From NCBI GenBank assembly GCA_028641055.1, contig CM054063.1, forward strand, positions 44,370,220 to 44,434,219: 64,000 nt of DNA, read 5' to 3'. This DNA comes from Alopecurus myosuroides (taxonomy: Eukaryota > Streptophyta > Magnoliopsida > Poales > Poaceae). The notes beneath the pieces are model-generated. The model was not told the DNA's origin, ran no database searches, and saw nothing but the letters and a program-made list of their open reading frames with translations. Position numbers and translations under genes: made by a program. Position 1 is the first letter of the stretch. Every line of letters starts with the position of its first letter. Shown here in pieces: positions 1 through 11,600 of this stretch.

Positions 1-430
1 GTCAGATTCTGCAGATTTATTCAATTATGGGGGGACTCCGGAGAGAAATACGATGCAAAGTGCTTGGAAAAGTAGATGCATTTTGGGTGCATCAAATGCT
101 CATTCTCAAGAGCCTTTTCAAGCTCTTCTTCATTGCAAGTGTGACCTCCATGGCTTTCCAAGGTCATGATAATATCCTCCTTTTCATCTACAAGAGAGTT
201 AGCCTCATCAAGTTGCCTCAAAAGGGCATGCACTTTCTCCTTAGTCTCACCTTTAAGGCTAGCTAGCCAAATGACTAACTCTTTAGCCTCACCATCCTCC
301 TCACAAACATTCTCAACACAATCCAATAATGAAGGAGGGTTAGTGATAATGGTCTTGGAGTTAGAAGAGCATACCGAAGTGGCTTTTGCCATAATACATC
401 GAGGTCGGGTAGCCACGATCTCATTGGGGG
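1..430 (-). pseudogene. Distal gag segment of element A, downstream of the CACTA-1 insertion
   Basis: Minus-strand open frame from 430 to a stop at 21-23. It continues the gag of element A that is read from 29943 to 28441 on the other side of CACTA-1. The sequence is acidic and coiled-coil-like (runs such as KVHALLRQLDEANSL and EEELEKALENEH) with several Cys and His but no recognisable catalytic domain. Removing CACTA-1 and one GGG duplication leaves six G where five would keep the frame, so a slip in the G run or an older frameshift is likely. It is cut by the window edge. Confidence 0.6.
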
Positions 431-765
431 CACTACTAGGAAAAGCTTACCCGTGACGCACCAATTAGCTTATCCGTGACGCACCAGGGCGCGTCACGGC
501 TATCACGCCGCGCCTATTGGTTTAGTCGTGACGCACCGAGCTGGTGCTTCGCGCCTATTGATACCCGTGACGCACGGTCACGGTGCGCCGCGGATATTGC
601 GAGGCACGTCACGCCTAACTAAGGAGGTGCGCCACGGCTAGGAATATTGGTGCGTCACGGCTAAGTTACTGGGTGCGCCACGGGTATGAACTTTTGCGCG
701 TCACGGTTATCCGCCCAGGTGCGTCACGGGTATCCTTTTTGGTGCGTCACGGCTATATTGTGCTG
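431..765. repeat. CACTA-1 left TIR and subterminal repeat region
   Basis: After the TIR come roughly a dozen copies, in both orientations, of a motif close to GGTGCGTCACGGSTA (also seen as CCGTGACGCACC). In En/Spm elements such subterminal motifs are where the element's own DNA-binding protein acts. Many copies keep the CpG-rich GCGTCACGG core; others carry GCGCCACGG or GCGCCGCGG variants. Confidence 0.85.
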
Positions 766-1063
766 TATTTTTTGAAATACACAGTACCGTATTTATATAG
801 GTATATACACAGCTCAAATACAGAAAAATATCAGTAAACAAAATGTATCAAAACAGTTCTCTGACGAACAAATGATATATCATAGTTGATCATACTGTTT
901 AGAATTCCGAATAGCTACATCAAACAGTTGATTATGAATACAACAAAGTGTTTATCAGAGTCAAATAGACCTACATCATACGGTTAATCATCGGGACCGA
1001 TTACATCGATCGATGATGCTTCATCATCGGGACAAGTGACCTATCTAGTCGCCGATAACCTAA
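766..1063. other. AT-rich internal spacer of CACTA-1
   Basis: No gene is seen. The stretch holds short AT-rich self-complementary pieces such as TATTTATATAGGTATATA and repeated CATCATCGGGAC-like blocks near 985-1035. Confidence 0.5.
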
Positions 1064-1327
1064 TCATCTAACTAGGAACCATAGCATGACGAGCGAGGCG
1101 ACGGCGACAAGAGCGGCTGCGATGGTCTTCATCCACTTGTTGTTGTTGTTCTTCTTCTTCTTTTGTTCCTCCTCGAGATGGATGAACCACCTAGCTTTCG
1201 CCGCCACTCTTGTGTTGTAGGATTTGTAGGCATTCCCTTTGAACTTGTTCACCTGCTCGAAGCAGTCTTCCGAGTGATCGTAGACTCCTGGAACCCTGCC
1301 TCTAAACACCACGTAGCACCTCGACAT
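1064..1327 (-). CDS. Small ORF with RNase H1 N-terminal (viroplasmin-like) domain and C-terminal membrane segment
   Basis: An 87-codon minus-strand frame begins at the ATG at 1327, directly behind a good 3' splice site (TTACAG), so it is probably the last exon of a longer gene. Residues about 4-48 match the RNase H1 N-terminal / Cauli_VI pattern: YVVFRGRVPGVYDHSEDC, then EQVNKFKGNAYKSYNT. That domain binds RNA:DNA hybrids or dsRNA in RNase H1 proteins. It is followed by a Lys/Asn tract (KKKKNNNNK) and a hydrophobic helix (IAAALVAVASLVMLWFLV) at the very C-terminus, which looks like a tail anchor. No RNase H catalytic domain is present. The family assignment is from motif recognition; the function in the transposon is unknown. 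Confidence 0.6.
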   Translation of the reverse strand: MSRCYVVFRGRVPGVYDHSEDCFEQVNKFKGNAYKSYNTRVAAKARWFIHLEEEQKKKKNNNNKWMKTIAAALVAVASLVMLWFLVR

Positions 1328-1486
1328 CTGTAATGACAAGAAAGAAAAACAAAAACAATAGTTTTAAACATGTCTGCAATAAGTAGTAAGTGGAGAAATA
1401 TGACATAAATAAGATGAAAGTTAAACACAAAGGAACAAGATGATCATCGGGCCTTGATGTGAAGTTGGACATTTTGTGCTTGCTAC

Positions 1487-1794
1487 GAGGTAGTACACGT
1501 GATGGTGGTCCGGAGAAGGATGAAGACAGGGGTTTCTGGAAATATTTGAAACTAAACAAAATCATATATATAACATCGTGAGATCCGAACAAGGTTAGAC
1601 CCTTTTGTCCACATACATAATGGAGACATTCTTCGTAACCCCGGAAGGGATTTCTGAGGAATGTCACCATTACGTATGTGGACAAAAGGGTTCAACTTCG
1701 TTCGGATCTCACGATATTACTTATCTGACGTTGTTTAGTTCTAGAAACCCTCATCTTCCTCCTTTCCCCAGATCACCACCGCCTGTAGTACCTC
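1487..1794. repeat. Fold-back unit 1 (long imperfect inverted repeat)
   Basis: The left arm starts GAGGTAGTACACGTGATGG and the right arm ends in its imperfect complement (CACCGCCTGTAGTACCTC). The arms are about 135-150 bp each, with a short centre near 1625-1665. CTTTTGTCCACATAC on the left pairs with GTATGTGGACAAAAG on the right. A transcript through it would form a long hairpin. Confidence 0.8.
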
Positions 1795-1861
1795 TTAACA
1801 GGAACAAGATGGTCATCGGGCCTTGATGTGAAGTTGGACCTTCACATTTTGTGCTTGCTAT

Positions 1862-2167
1862 GAGGTAGTACACGTGATGGTGGTCCGGAGAAGGATGAAG
1901 ACAGGGGTTTCTGGAAATCTTTGAAACTAAACTAAGTCATATACATAACATCGTGAGATCCGAACAAGGTTAGAACATTTTGTCCACGTACATAATGGGG
2001 ACATTCTTCGTAACCCCGGCAGGGATTTCTTAGGAATGTCACCATTACGTATGTGGACAAAAGGGTTCAACTTCGTTCGGATCTCACGATTACATATCTG
2101 ACGTTGTTTAGTTCCAGAAACCCTCATCTTCCTCCTTTCACCGGATCACCACCGCCTGTAGTACCTC
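1862..2167. repeat. Fold-back unit 2, tandem copy of unit 1
   Basis: Same structure as the unit at 1487-1794, repeated in the same orientation with about 375 bp periodicity and a moderate number of base changes. It again begins GAGGTAGTACACGTGATGG and ends GTAGTACCTC. Confidence 0.8.
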
Positions 2168-2195
2168 TTAACAGGAACAAGATGGTCATCGGTCT

Positions 2196-2985
2196 GTGTG
2201 CCTCATATTTAGGGTGGACACATACAAGCGGCCTTGAGGGACCTGGTGCGCAAAGTGGGATGCACAAGATCCTAACTTTGTGAAAATCACAAGGCGCACC
2301 AGACCACCAAGGCCATCTTAGTGTGAACCAACTCTTGTAATCATCGGAATTTATTTATTTAAAAGATCAAACGAACATCACAAGTAAAACTGCAATAATA
2401 AAAAGCAAGATAATCAAGCGATGTACGATTCATAACCGTAACGATGTGTGCCTCATATTTAGGGTGGACACATACAAGCGGCTGTAGGCGGTGCCGCTGC
2501 GCCAAGTGGGATGCACAAGATCCTAACTTTGTGAAAATCACAAGGCGCAACGGACCGCCTAGGCCATCTGAGTGTGAACCAACTCTTTTAATCATCGGCA
2601 TTTATTTATTTAAAAGATCGAACGAACATCACAAGTAGGACCACAATAATAAAAAGCAATATAATCAAGCATTTACATAATTGAGCATCAGTTACAGAAT
2701 GGACGATTCATAACCGTAACGATGTGTGCCTCATATTTAGGGTGGACACATACAAGCGGCCGCAAGTGGTGCAGCTGCGCCAAGTGGGATGCACAAGATT
2801 CTAACTTTGTGAAAATCACAAGGCGCAGCTGACCACCTGGGCCATCTGAGTGTGAACCAACTCTTTTAATCATCGGCATTTACTTATTCAAAAGATCGAA
2901 CGACCATCACAAGTAAGACCGCAATAATGAAAAGAAAGATAATTAAGCATTGAAATAATTGAGCATCTGTTACACGATGGACGAT
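2196..2985. repeat. Three tandem ~250-280 bp repeats
   Basis: Copies start at GTGTGCCTCATATTTAGGG near 2196, 2446 and 2724 (spacing 250 and 278). Each contains CACAAGGCGCA and ends with a CATCACAAGTA block. The most variable part is a GC-rich stretch after ACATACAAGCGGC that is partly complementary to a later segment of the same unit. Minus-strand frames of 60-80 codons recur in two copies but match nothing I know. Confidence 0.75.
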
Positions 2986-3047
2986 TCATAACCCTAACGA
3001 TTGAGTTCGACTAATTTCGGAAAATGTAGCAAGCCTTACAATAGTTC

Positions 3048-6000
3048 TCACTCCTTCTGACTCATCCTCCCAGGGATTACAACGGGACAGCCCTCCTGAG
3101 TGATGAAGGGCCTGTCGTCACAGGCAGTTGCTAGGTAGGTATCTATGTCGCGGTTCGGCATGTTGAACCGGCAGTAAAATGTCCCACTCTTGTTCACCAC
3201 TTCACGAACGATTTTCGTGGCAAAGCACTTCTGGATATCATATATCTCTTCTCTAACCTTGTCATCGCCGACCATCGACAAGCGGGAGGCCCATTGTTGG
3301 ACTTGACTAGGCAGGGTAAGGAACTGTTGATCCCGTACGTACGCCCGCATATGATGGAGGACATAGTAGGTGTCTTGGTTACTGCCTGCCGGCTGCTTGA
3401 CGCACGCGAAATTCGTCGTGTGGGTGAACACCCGAGCGCCCTGAACGACCTTCTCCCTAGCGATTATGCCCCCCTTGCGTGGTAGCCGGTGAGAGCATTA
3501 TCCAAAACTTTCTTCACCGTGGAGTAGTCTTTCTTCACCGCACTCCCTGAGTCGAGATACGTCGCATGCGAATGACTGATACAAATGCAAATGAGTGTGC
3601 ATTGTGTATATCTGCGCGGAACAATCCAAACAAAGTGTTGGAAAGGAGCGATGAAAATCTAAAGAAAATCCCTTTCGATTCGGCTAAGAATATTGACTTA
3701 CCCGGCAAAGTAAGGCTTGAGGATGTAATCCTTGGTCTAGTTCGCCAGCATGAAGTCCCGGAGATATGTCGACGCGACTGCCTGGTTCCCGACGGAGCAC
3801 AACACGTCGTGGCGCATGTAGAAGGGGTCCACTATCGCGATGCCCGGTGTACTATCCCTGCTGACTTGCACCGCCAGACTGAGCGAGTATAGGCGGACCA
3901 TGGAGTAGTGCAGCGGATTGCTATGGAACATATCAAAGATGTCCGAAAACTGCAGTACTATCCTATCCGCGCCGGTTGATTCGACGAAGCCCAAGTCCTT
4001 TGGCACCATGGCAACGAAAACCGGGTATGATGGATCCTTGCTTTGAACAAGGCGCGTTTCAAGAAAAAGAATGTTGTCATGCAAACTCCGCATATCCCCA
4101 CTTGCGGCTTTGAGCTTGCTCTGGCTAAGCATAGGCTGACCAATCACATGCATCTTCATATGCTTAGATGTAGGTGGGCCGTCCTGAACATGGAGCGGCA
4201 TCTTAGCAGGCTGGCTCGTGGACTTTGCGGCCTTGGATCTAGGTCCTCTTTTCCGCGGCTTCGGCGCTTTCGGAATGATCTCCTTCTCAATATCCTCATT
4301 AGCCGCCTTACGGATTGTGCTAGGGCTGAAAATAACTCCTCCCTTCGCACTTTTCTGAGTCTCGATGCAGGGGGCGACATCTGGAGGCGTGTCTTCCTGA
4401 GAACCGAAAGAGACGCTTGCAATTGGATTTATCCGCAGGAGGAGCCTCACCACGAGCCTCCGTGCTATGGAAGGGTTCTTCTGGGGGAGGAGCAACGTAA
4501 TCTCCGCCATCAAAGTCATCAGCGATGAAATCCATGGCATCAAGATCAACGTCATTCTCCAGGTCTTGTGCCATCTCCATGTCAGGGGTAGGCGACGGCG
4601 CGGCGACGGTCTTGCCATGGCTCCGTTCCGGAGCTTCTAGAGGGGTTGTCTTCGAGGTGGTGCCTCACGCCGGTAGTTCTAGAGGCGATGTCTGCGGGGT
4701 GGCGCCCCTCTTCCCCAGGCGAATCTGGCTCTTCGGCCATTCCATGTTCCAAGGTATGCACTGGAGCAGCGTCAGGGTATCGGGGTCATCTTCTTCTTGG
4801 TAGGGTTGAATGGGAGGCAACAAGTCGTCGTAGCCCGCCAGCACCCGAAGCAATCGAACTCTATATACGTCTTCGTGCATCGGCCTGTTGTGGAACCTGC
4901 GGGTTGACGGTTGAACGATCATACCCACAATAACATCCTTCAACACGCCGTCCACTGTGTGTAAGAGAGTGCATGGAACGTCGTTGTTCTGCGGAAAACA
5001 TGCAGGGCGTCAGAGATGCCAGTCTAAGGCAAAGGAAGATCGACGCTCCAACGCTTAACTATTTACCTGGCTGGCGAGGGCGTCGAGCTCCTCTAGTGGC
5101 GAGGGGCCAACGACGGCGGGCGTGCTACTGCTGACTGGCGAGGGAGAACCGGTGGCGGGCGTGCAACCGATGGCCAGGCGGCGGTTGTTCGTTGGTGCAC
5201 GCTCTTCATTCGGCGGAGGACCGCCCACTGTGGGCGTGCAACGGATGGTCAGGCGGGTAGAGGCGGGCGGAGTCACTATCGGCGCCATGGTGTAGACGGG
5301 CGGAGTCACCAGTGGGTCCGCCATCGTGGCGTTGGCCGGCGAGACTCTGGACAAGTCTCTTGAGTTGCTGCCCTGCACGCTAGGCACCGGGCACGGCCCC
5401 ACTCGACCTCCTTCATTCCATTGAGTAACCACATCGTAGATGGTAGGCAAAACGCTGCCCATTTGTTCTGCCAAAGCTGTTTTGACAATATTAGGAATAT
5501 CGGCAACTCTGGCCTTGAGGTATGCAATCTCGCGATCGCGGGCTTCGTCACGTTGGATATCTTCGATGGTCCTCTTTCTATTCCTTCTCGCCTCCCTGGG
5601 CTCCTTGAAGTACTCTCTGAGCTTCGTCGTCGTGCCCAGGCCACAAACTCGGCCACCTGACGGCCTTTTGTGCTTTTCCTTCCCCTGCGTCACGTTCACC
5701 GCCCTGTTTAAACTGTCGTCCCACGGGCCGTGCAGCCTCGGCATGGATGACGAGGTTCCACCACTTTCGATTTCTAAGTTCTGCACAATTAGCGTGAACC
5801 GTTTAGAATTCCACCAGTACACTATAATGCAATCGACTAGATCGTCGAGAGCAAACTAACTAGGGTGGTGTATTTACTTACCAAGTTGTCATACAACGTC
5901 TTCACCTTCTCATCATCGGTAGTATACTCATTAGCTACCGGGTCATATGTAAACCGGGCCCTGATGAAGTTTTTTGTCCGCGGCGAGTACTTTGCGAGAG

Positions 6001-6839
6001 GGTCAGGGATGCCCTGTTCTGCACGTTTGGCGTCCTCCTTCTCCCAATTGGGAATCGCCGCTCTGTAACCGCCGCATCCCAGTTTGTGGGAACCAATGTT
6101 CAACTTCCGCATCCTCTGCCCCCAATCAGCGTTAGCCTTGGCGACTTCGCTCTGGCAAAGTACCTTGAAGTCCCGGAGTTCAGCTTCGGTGATTCTCGGC
6201 TCACTCGCTAAAACATCCTGCAAGCTATTTTTGGGGTCCAAGACCTTAACCTTCACCCAGTGTTTCCAGTTGGCCAAGGCGGTGTTCATCTTACCAATGG
6301 CGCAATGGTTGACCTTATTCCCCTCCAGATTATCGTTATTGTACTTAAACGGCTCGTCTGGCGGATGCGGGTACAAGTATCGTCCGTGCAGCTTTCTAAA
6401 GAGAAGAACCCGATAATGTTCATTCTCTTTTTTCCTTAGATCATCGGTTAAGATCCTGATAGTGTCCCGGACAATGCAACCAATCTGGTTGCCGAATCCT
6501 TTGACCACCGCCTCGGGCGCGATTGGATACCCAAAGCTATCAATTTCCGTGATCTCTTCACGGTGTGCGGAGAGTGTTACTTTTCCGTTTTCTCGTTGCC
6601 GTCCTCTTCTTCTTGGCTTTGCTACCACCATCTGTCTGACCGCAGGCATCAGTGGTGTCATTTCCGCCGGCGGCGCCACTAGTGGTATCACCGGCGCCAC
6701 TAGTCGTGGCGTCATCCTCCTCGCCACCGCTAATGTCCGCGTCAGCCCCGGCATCCGCCGTCGGGTCGTATTGCTCATCTTCTTCGTCGGTGATTTGCCA
6801 GAACGGCTTAGAACCGCCGGCCTCGTCGTCGTGTGCCAT
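3048..6839 (-). pseudogene. CACTA-1 second gene: Transposase_24 domain plus Ulp1-like C-terminus, decayed
   Basis: The gene starts at the ATG at 6839 (MAHDDEAGGSK), behind a 3' splice site (CCCCCTTCAG). Recognisable parts in order: an acidic N-terminus; a Plant transposase Ptta/En/Spm-like domain (about 6560-5886, with NHCAIGKMNTALANWKHWVK); a donor GTAAGT at about 5884; exon 5782-5067 with a charged coiled coil and proline-rich repeats; exon about 4998-3702; then a final exon from 3546 resembling the C-terminus of Ulp1-type cysteine proteases (VFTHTTNFACVKQPAGS). Breaks: a frameshift near 6590-6620, TGA at 4665-4667, a frameshift near 4440-4460, TAG at 3737-3739, and a one-base loss in the C run at 3469-3474. 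The position where Ulp1 proteins carry the catalytic Cys reads Asp (AGSNQDTYYV). Confidence 0.75.
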
Positions 6840-6934
6840 GTTCTGAAGGGGGAAATTATTGGTTAATATCTAAAGGAAACAAAAAATCGACATACTACTC
6901 GATCACGGGAAAACGGCTAAGTCCTAAATTCACG

Positions 6935-7038
6935 GGAAAATTTCGGCATGACCTTTGCTAATTTTCTAACACTAGAGTGCCCGATTCTCGCCGAAACGGA
7001 AATTAATCAACATTTCGGCGAAAATGGGCAACTCATTT
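6935..7038 (-). promoter_or_regulatory. Module shared by both CACTA-1 genes, copy upstream of the second gene
   Basis: About 104 bp beginning GGAAAATTTCGGCATGACC and ending CAACTCATTT on the plus strand. It resembles the segment at 27483-27586, which lies the same distance (about 90-100 bp) upstream of the TNP2 start. It is therefore a candidate promoter, leader or intron element common to both genes. Confidence 0.55.
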
Positions 7039-7059
7039 GAATTCCCTGCAAAGTTTTAA

Positions 7060-7831
7060 ACGGCTCGATGGCCGGACAGATTTCCAAATGTGGTACCAAC
7101 ACCAAAGTGGTACCAGCACCAGCACCAACACAACACAACACCAGCACCAACACAAGAAAACCAGCAGCAGAACACCTTCAAAAATCAGCCACAACTCCCT
7201 GTGATAGGCAGCAACAGCAGCTAGGAGCAGCAACAGCAGTGCAACAGCAGCTAGAGTACCTATATGATTACAACACTTGTAGCAGCAATATATCACAGTA
7301 GATACCAACCATATGCACTAGTAAATAAGAAATCTGAGCCAATCATACATAACATGATGTCGCTAGTCTATGCACGGTTTGCTTTTTTCGCCGAGCCGGA
7401 CGACAGTTATTGAACAATGCACATCCTAAACAGGGTTCAATTTTTATTATCTGCAGCACCAGCAAGCAGTACCAACACATCAGCAGTACCAGCACAACAG
7501 CACAATTGTTCTGATGGTGCTTGCAAGTTCAGTATACTGAACCTACTAGCTAGTGTCTTGTTTCACATGAACTACTGTAAGAACACAACTTTCAGTCATA
7601 TCTAAAAACAGTGAACCAAAAGAATAAATCACATGGTTCACATACATGTAAGCCAGGGAAAACAACTTAAGCTAGGGAGTTCATCAAGATTTAGTTAACA
7701 TGGCTTTCTTACATCTGCAGATAGATATCGCACAAGTCAAGTTGCTGCAGGATAAAGAGCAGCGCTCAGTGCGATTCTTTTCCTTTCGCTAACATGGCTT
7801 TATTACATGATGACAATTGTTTGATTTCCAG
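7060..7831. other. CACTA-1 linker with (CAR)n-rich sequence; no gene
   Basis: 7085-7250 is rich in CAGCAC/CAACAC/CAGCAG triplets (an open frame there is Gln/Thr-rich low complexity). A 20-bp near-duplicate, TTAACATGGCTTTCTTACAT versus CTAACATGGCTTTATTACAT, lies at about 7695 and 7791. No protein family is recognised. Confidence 0.5.
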
Positions 7832-7901
7832 GTGCTTGATGGTAGGAACATACGGGTGCACTATGCAAACCGTGGTTGATCTGCTGCTGCTGTCGACACG
7901 A
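7832..7901 (+). pseudogene. Captured exon of an RRM (glycine-rich RNA-binding) protein gene
   Basis: A plus-strand exon-like block lies between a 3' splice site (TTTCCAG, ending 7831) and a GTAAGG donor at 7902. It encodes VLDGRNIRVHYANRG followed by an in-frame TGA. This is the RNP-distal end of an RRM (LDGR-x-IRV-x-YA), typical of small plant glycine-rich RNA-binding proteins. Only this exon is seen and intron-like sequence flanks it, so it looks like a genomic gene fragment picked up by CACTA-1. Confidence 0.6.
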
Positions 7902-8614
7902 GTAAGGTGCATATTTGATGTTTTTAGTGTGTGATGTTATATCATATATTATGCATGTTAGACTGATGAACGTTGAACTGTTGGTACCCTCATTAGGTCC
8001 CAGGGAAATAGCTGTTCATCCAGTAGTATATTATGTATACCGCAGCAATCTTTTTTTTGACAAATTTATTTACTGGTCAGTAGCAAGTACGAGCTTTATT
8101 TGGGAAAATTTACTATCAGGAGAGTTGTTATCTGAAGCTTGTGCATAGAATCAACACTATGCTATCTGAAGCTTGCAACGCTGCAGAAATTCATGATGGC
8201 CATAACACAAAGACTTCACCTACATCAGATTAGAAGTTTAGAACTAAGAAATTTGGACGCAGGCATAACGGAAATTTGGATGCTTCAGGAACAACTACGA
8301 TGAGCACGAGCACAGGAACTTGCAACTGAGCCGTGGTTTCGGTCAATGGACGCCCAGGCTCAATGGAGGATCAGCGACTGGCCACCACACGCCGGCGCGC
8401 GCTTCTGCGCCACCACCGGTGGCTCGTCTCCCGCTTCTTGGACTGCCTCCCCGCGAGGTGAGGAGGGTAGCGGCTAGGCCGTTATATGGTGCTAGTCAGA
8501 GGTGGGGAAGATGGGGGGATGGACTCACCTTTCACGTGATGGCGAAAATGATGCTCGTTGGAGGTGCTTGTTGGCGTCCCGGTCCGGCTCCCTCCTCGCG
8601 GTTCGATGCTCCTG
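7902..8614. other. CACTA-1 linker up to the Gypsy insertion
   Basis: AT-rich intron-like sequence to about 8290, then a GC-rich block (8340-8460). The block contains an ATG-initiated frame (MEDQRLATTRRRALLRHH) running to a possible GTGAGG donor at about 8457. This could be another captured first exon, but no family is recognised. Confidence 0.35.
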
Positions 8615-8619
8615 GACGG

Positions 8620-11600
8620 TGTAACATCCCAAGTATGAAAATACCCCTAGAATGCTTTGTTCTTTGTTTTATTTCAAGCAATGCATCATGTCATCATGTT
8701 TACTTATTGTTTGCATTTATTTCTATCTGTTTTATCCTGTTTTCACAACTCAAACTTAAACCTTATTCAAACATGGTTTCATACTTGCTCTGTTACAACT
8801 TTTGGAACCAAAATAACAAATAAAAACAACCCTTTTATTCTTTGTTTTTCACTTCTCAAATTGTTGCTTTAATCAAACCAATTTTCCAATCAATTAATTC
8901 AAGTCAGTAACTCCTAAATTATCTTCCATTTCAAACCAATCCTTTAAAGTCAGTACCTATTTGAAACCATAAAAATTCACCACACTTTGTACCTTCTAAT
9001 TCATTCCAAAAACCCTAGGGGTGACCCTATTTAAATGCATGTTTTATTAATGGTTTATTAACATGAAAATTCCTCTAATTTGGGTTCAATACCAAGTATC
9101 ATGTTAAAACTCAATTTTTGAAATCCAACCCTACAATATGTTTTCTAATTACCTAACAAGCCTAAACTAATTTTTCTGTAATTTTTATTAACTAAACCCT
9201 TAACAGTTTTCTTTCAAAAGCAAACTACAAAAAAAAATAAAACAAAAATATAAATAAAAGGCAGCAACTAACCTACAGCGCGCGCAGCAGACAAGCAGCA
9301 GCCCAACCCAACTAAAACCTAGCGCGCGCGACCCAGCCCGCTATCTCCTCACTTACCGTTTCGCCGCGCGCCAAGATTCGTGCCCCCTTCTTTTTTCTCC
9401 TTCGTCACCCCGTACGGCAGCAAATCGAGCGGAGCCACCGCAACCCCGACGCGATTCCGGCGGCCACCAGGCGACTCCGCGCCTCTATAAAGCACCTAGG
9501 GCACCAGGCACCAGCCCTAGCCCCCCTAGGTTTCCTCTCCTCGCTCCGCCGCCGCCAATCGCTTCCACCTCGACGTTTTCCCTCTGCTACTGCTACCTCG
9601 CCGGAATCCACCTCTGAACCCGACCACCGCGCCGTCGCCATGACCCTCTACACTCCCACCTATCCCCTGAAATCAAAAGCCCTCTCTCCCCTCTCCCGTT
9701 TAGACACTTAAACCACCCCGGAGACCACGTGGATCTTCCCCGCCAACCTCGACCACGCCGCGGCCGCCCTCCGTCGTCAGAACCACCACGGACACCTCCC
9801 GGTGAGCTCCACCATCTCCATCCCTCCCTCTGCTAATCTGCTACTGCACCGTGCGCACACCCACGTCCAGCATGCACACACACCTCAACCACGGCGAGCA
9901 CGGCCGTGTTTCCACGCCGGCGTCCACTTTCTGTCAGGCGAGCAACAAATTGTTCGTCAGTTTCGTCAGGCTTAAGAGCGGATCTGAACCTTAACCTCAC
10001 TGCAGCGCTACTACTGTCAAACACACAGCAGCAGCGCAGCGGTCCGGGCCTTTTGCGCGCACAGCGAGCTCGCGGGATCGATCCCCCGCGGCCGCAAAAA
10101 TATTTTTCATTTTTCTTCCACAGCAGCCAGGCCCACCGTCAGCCTCCCCTGTGGCCACGCAAGCGTGTGCGCCACGCTGGCCCCGCAGGCCCACAGGGCA
10201 GTGCCTGTGGGTACGCTTCCAGTGCGTATCAAAAGGAATAAAAAGAAATCTGTTTTAATTTCTATTTTCTTTTAATTAACAGAATAAACAACAAACTTTG
10301 AAATTCAATAACTTCTAATCTGTTAATCCAACAAATAAAAGTTATATATGTTTTCTGTTCAAAATTTTATAATCTTTCCAATTATTCCATTTGTGTTCTG
10401 TTTTGAGTTTTCAAAATTCATTTAAATTTCAAATTTGAATAACTCAAATGCAATTTGTAATAATTCATAACTAATTCATACTGTTTTCAAATAATTCAAA
10501 TAAAATATGTTTTTCATACCATTTTGAATGTGCTATTCAAATATAAAATTTGTTTTCTGTTTTGAATAATTTAAATTGCCTAAACTATTTAAATCTTGTT
10601 TAATTCAATTAAAAATTGTTTAATATTGTTTAATTCATAATTAATTAATCCTAAGTCCAATTTCAAAATGTGAAACATGTAATCCAACTAAAATTTGATA
10701 ACCTTTTCAAATATCAATTTTGTTATTTGTTTTGCACCCTTTAACTTGATGAAAACAACAACTACTTGTTTAACATCATTAAGTAACCAATAATTTCCAA
10801 AACTTAATAATTGTTTTCTTAACTTGTTAACCCTCATTACAATTGCAATTAATATTGTTATTTTGTTGTTATCTTGTCATCATCATCATGCATGCATCAT
10901 GATAACAACTATCACCTAATAAATAATTGTAAATCATTTGTTCCACTTATTTCAATGGATCCTTTTCCATATGCAACCCTTGCATATGGGTCCATTTAAT
11001 TTGTGCTATCTTGTTAGTCAATTTATTTTGATGCACCCATTAAATTGTCATGCATCATATTGACTGTGCACAATGCCATGACCCTGATTGTTTACCTTCC
11101 TGTTTTGTTTGTTTGCTTCTTCTCGAATAGACGACGACGTTGAGGCAGACGACCTTTACAGCACCCCTTCTGAGGATCTAGCTCAGTACCCGGCTGATCA
11201 GTTTGCAGGCAAGTTATCACTCACATGAACCATCGTGTTCCTTTCAACCCTGGTTACCGATACTTTCCGTTGTCTATACTTGCTAGCCTTAGTGGTAGAT
11301 GTTTCCGTTACGAACCTATCACATGAATCCTTTAACCCATGATATTGCCTCATCACCCCTCCTACAACCCATTGATTGAGCCAGTGTCTTTCTAGCATGC
11401 TTAGGTGGTTTTTGCTCGAGTCTGTTACCCGTTACTTTCAGTTACTATATCTTTATTATGTTCTGGGGGCTCGATGTTTAATCAATCAACCAATCATGCT
11501 AATGTTATTACTGTTAATAATAATTTGATGATAAGGCACCGGCAGGAGGCCCATGAGAGGTTTTGAGGCCTGCTAGTGTCGACCCTAATAGGAAAAGGGT

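Noticed and set aside
7068..7301. Gln/Thr-rich plus-strand ORF
   Set aside because: Simple triplet-repeat sequence, open by composition only.
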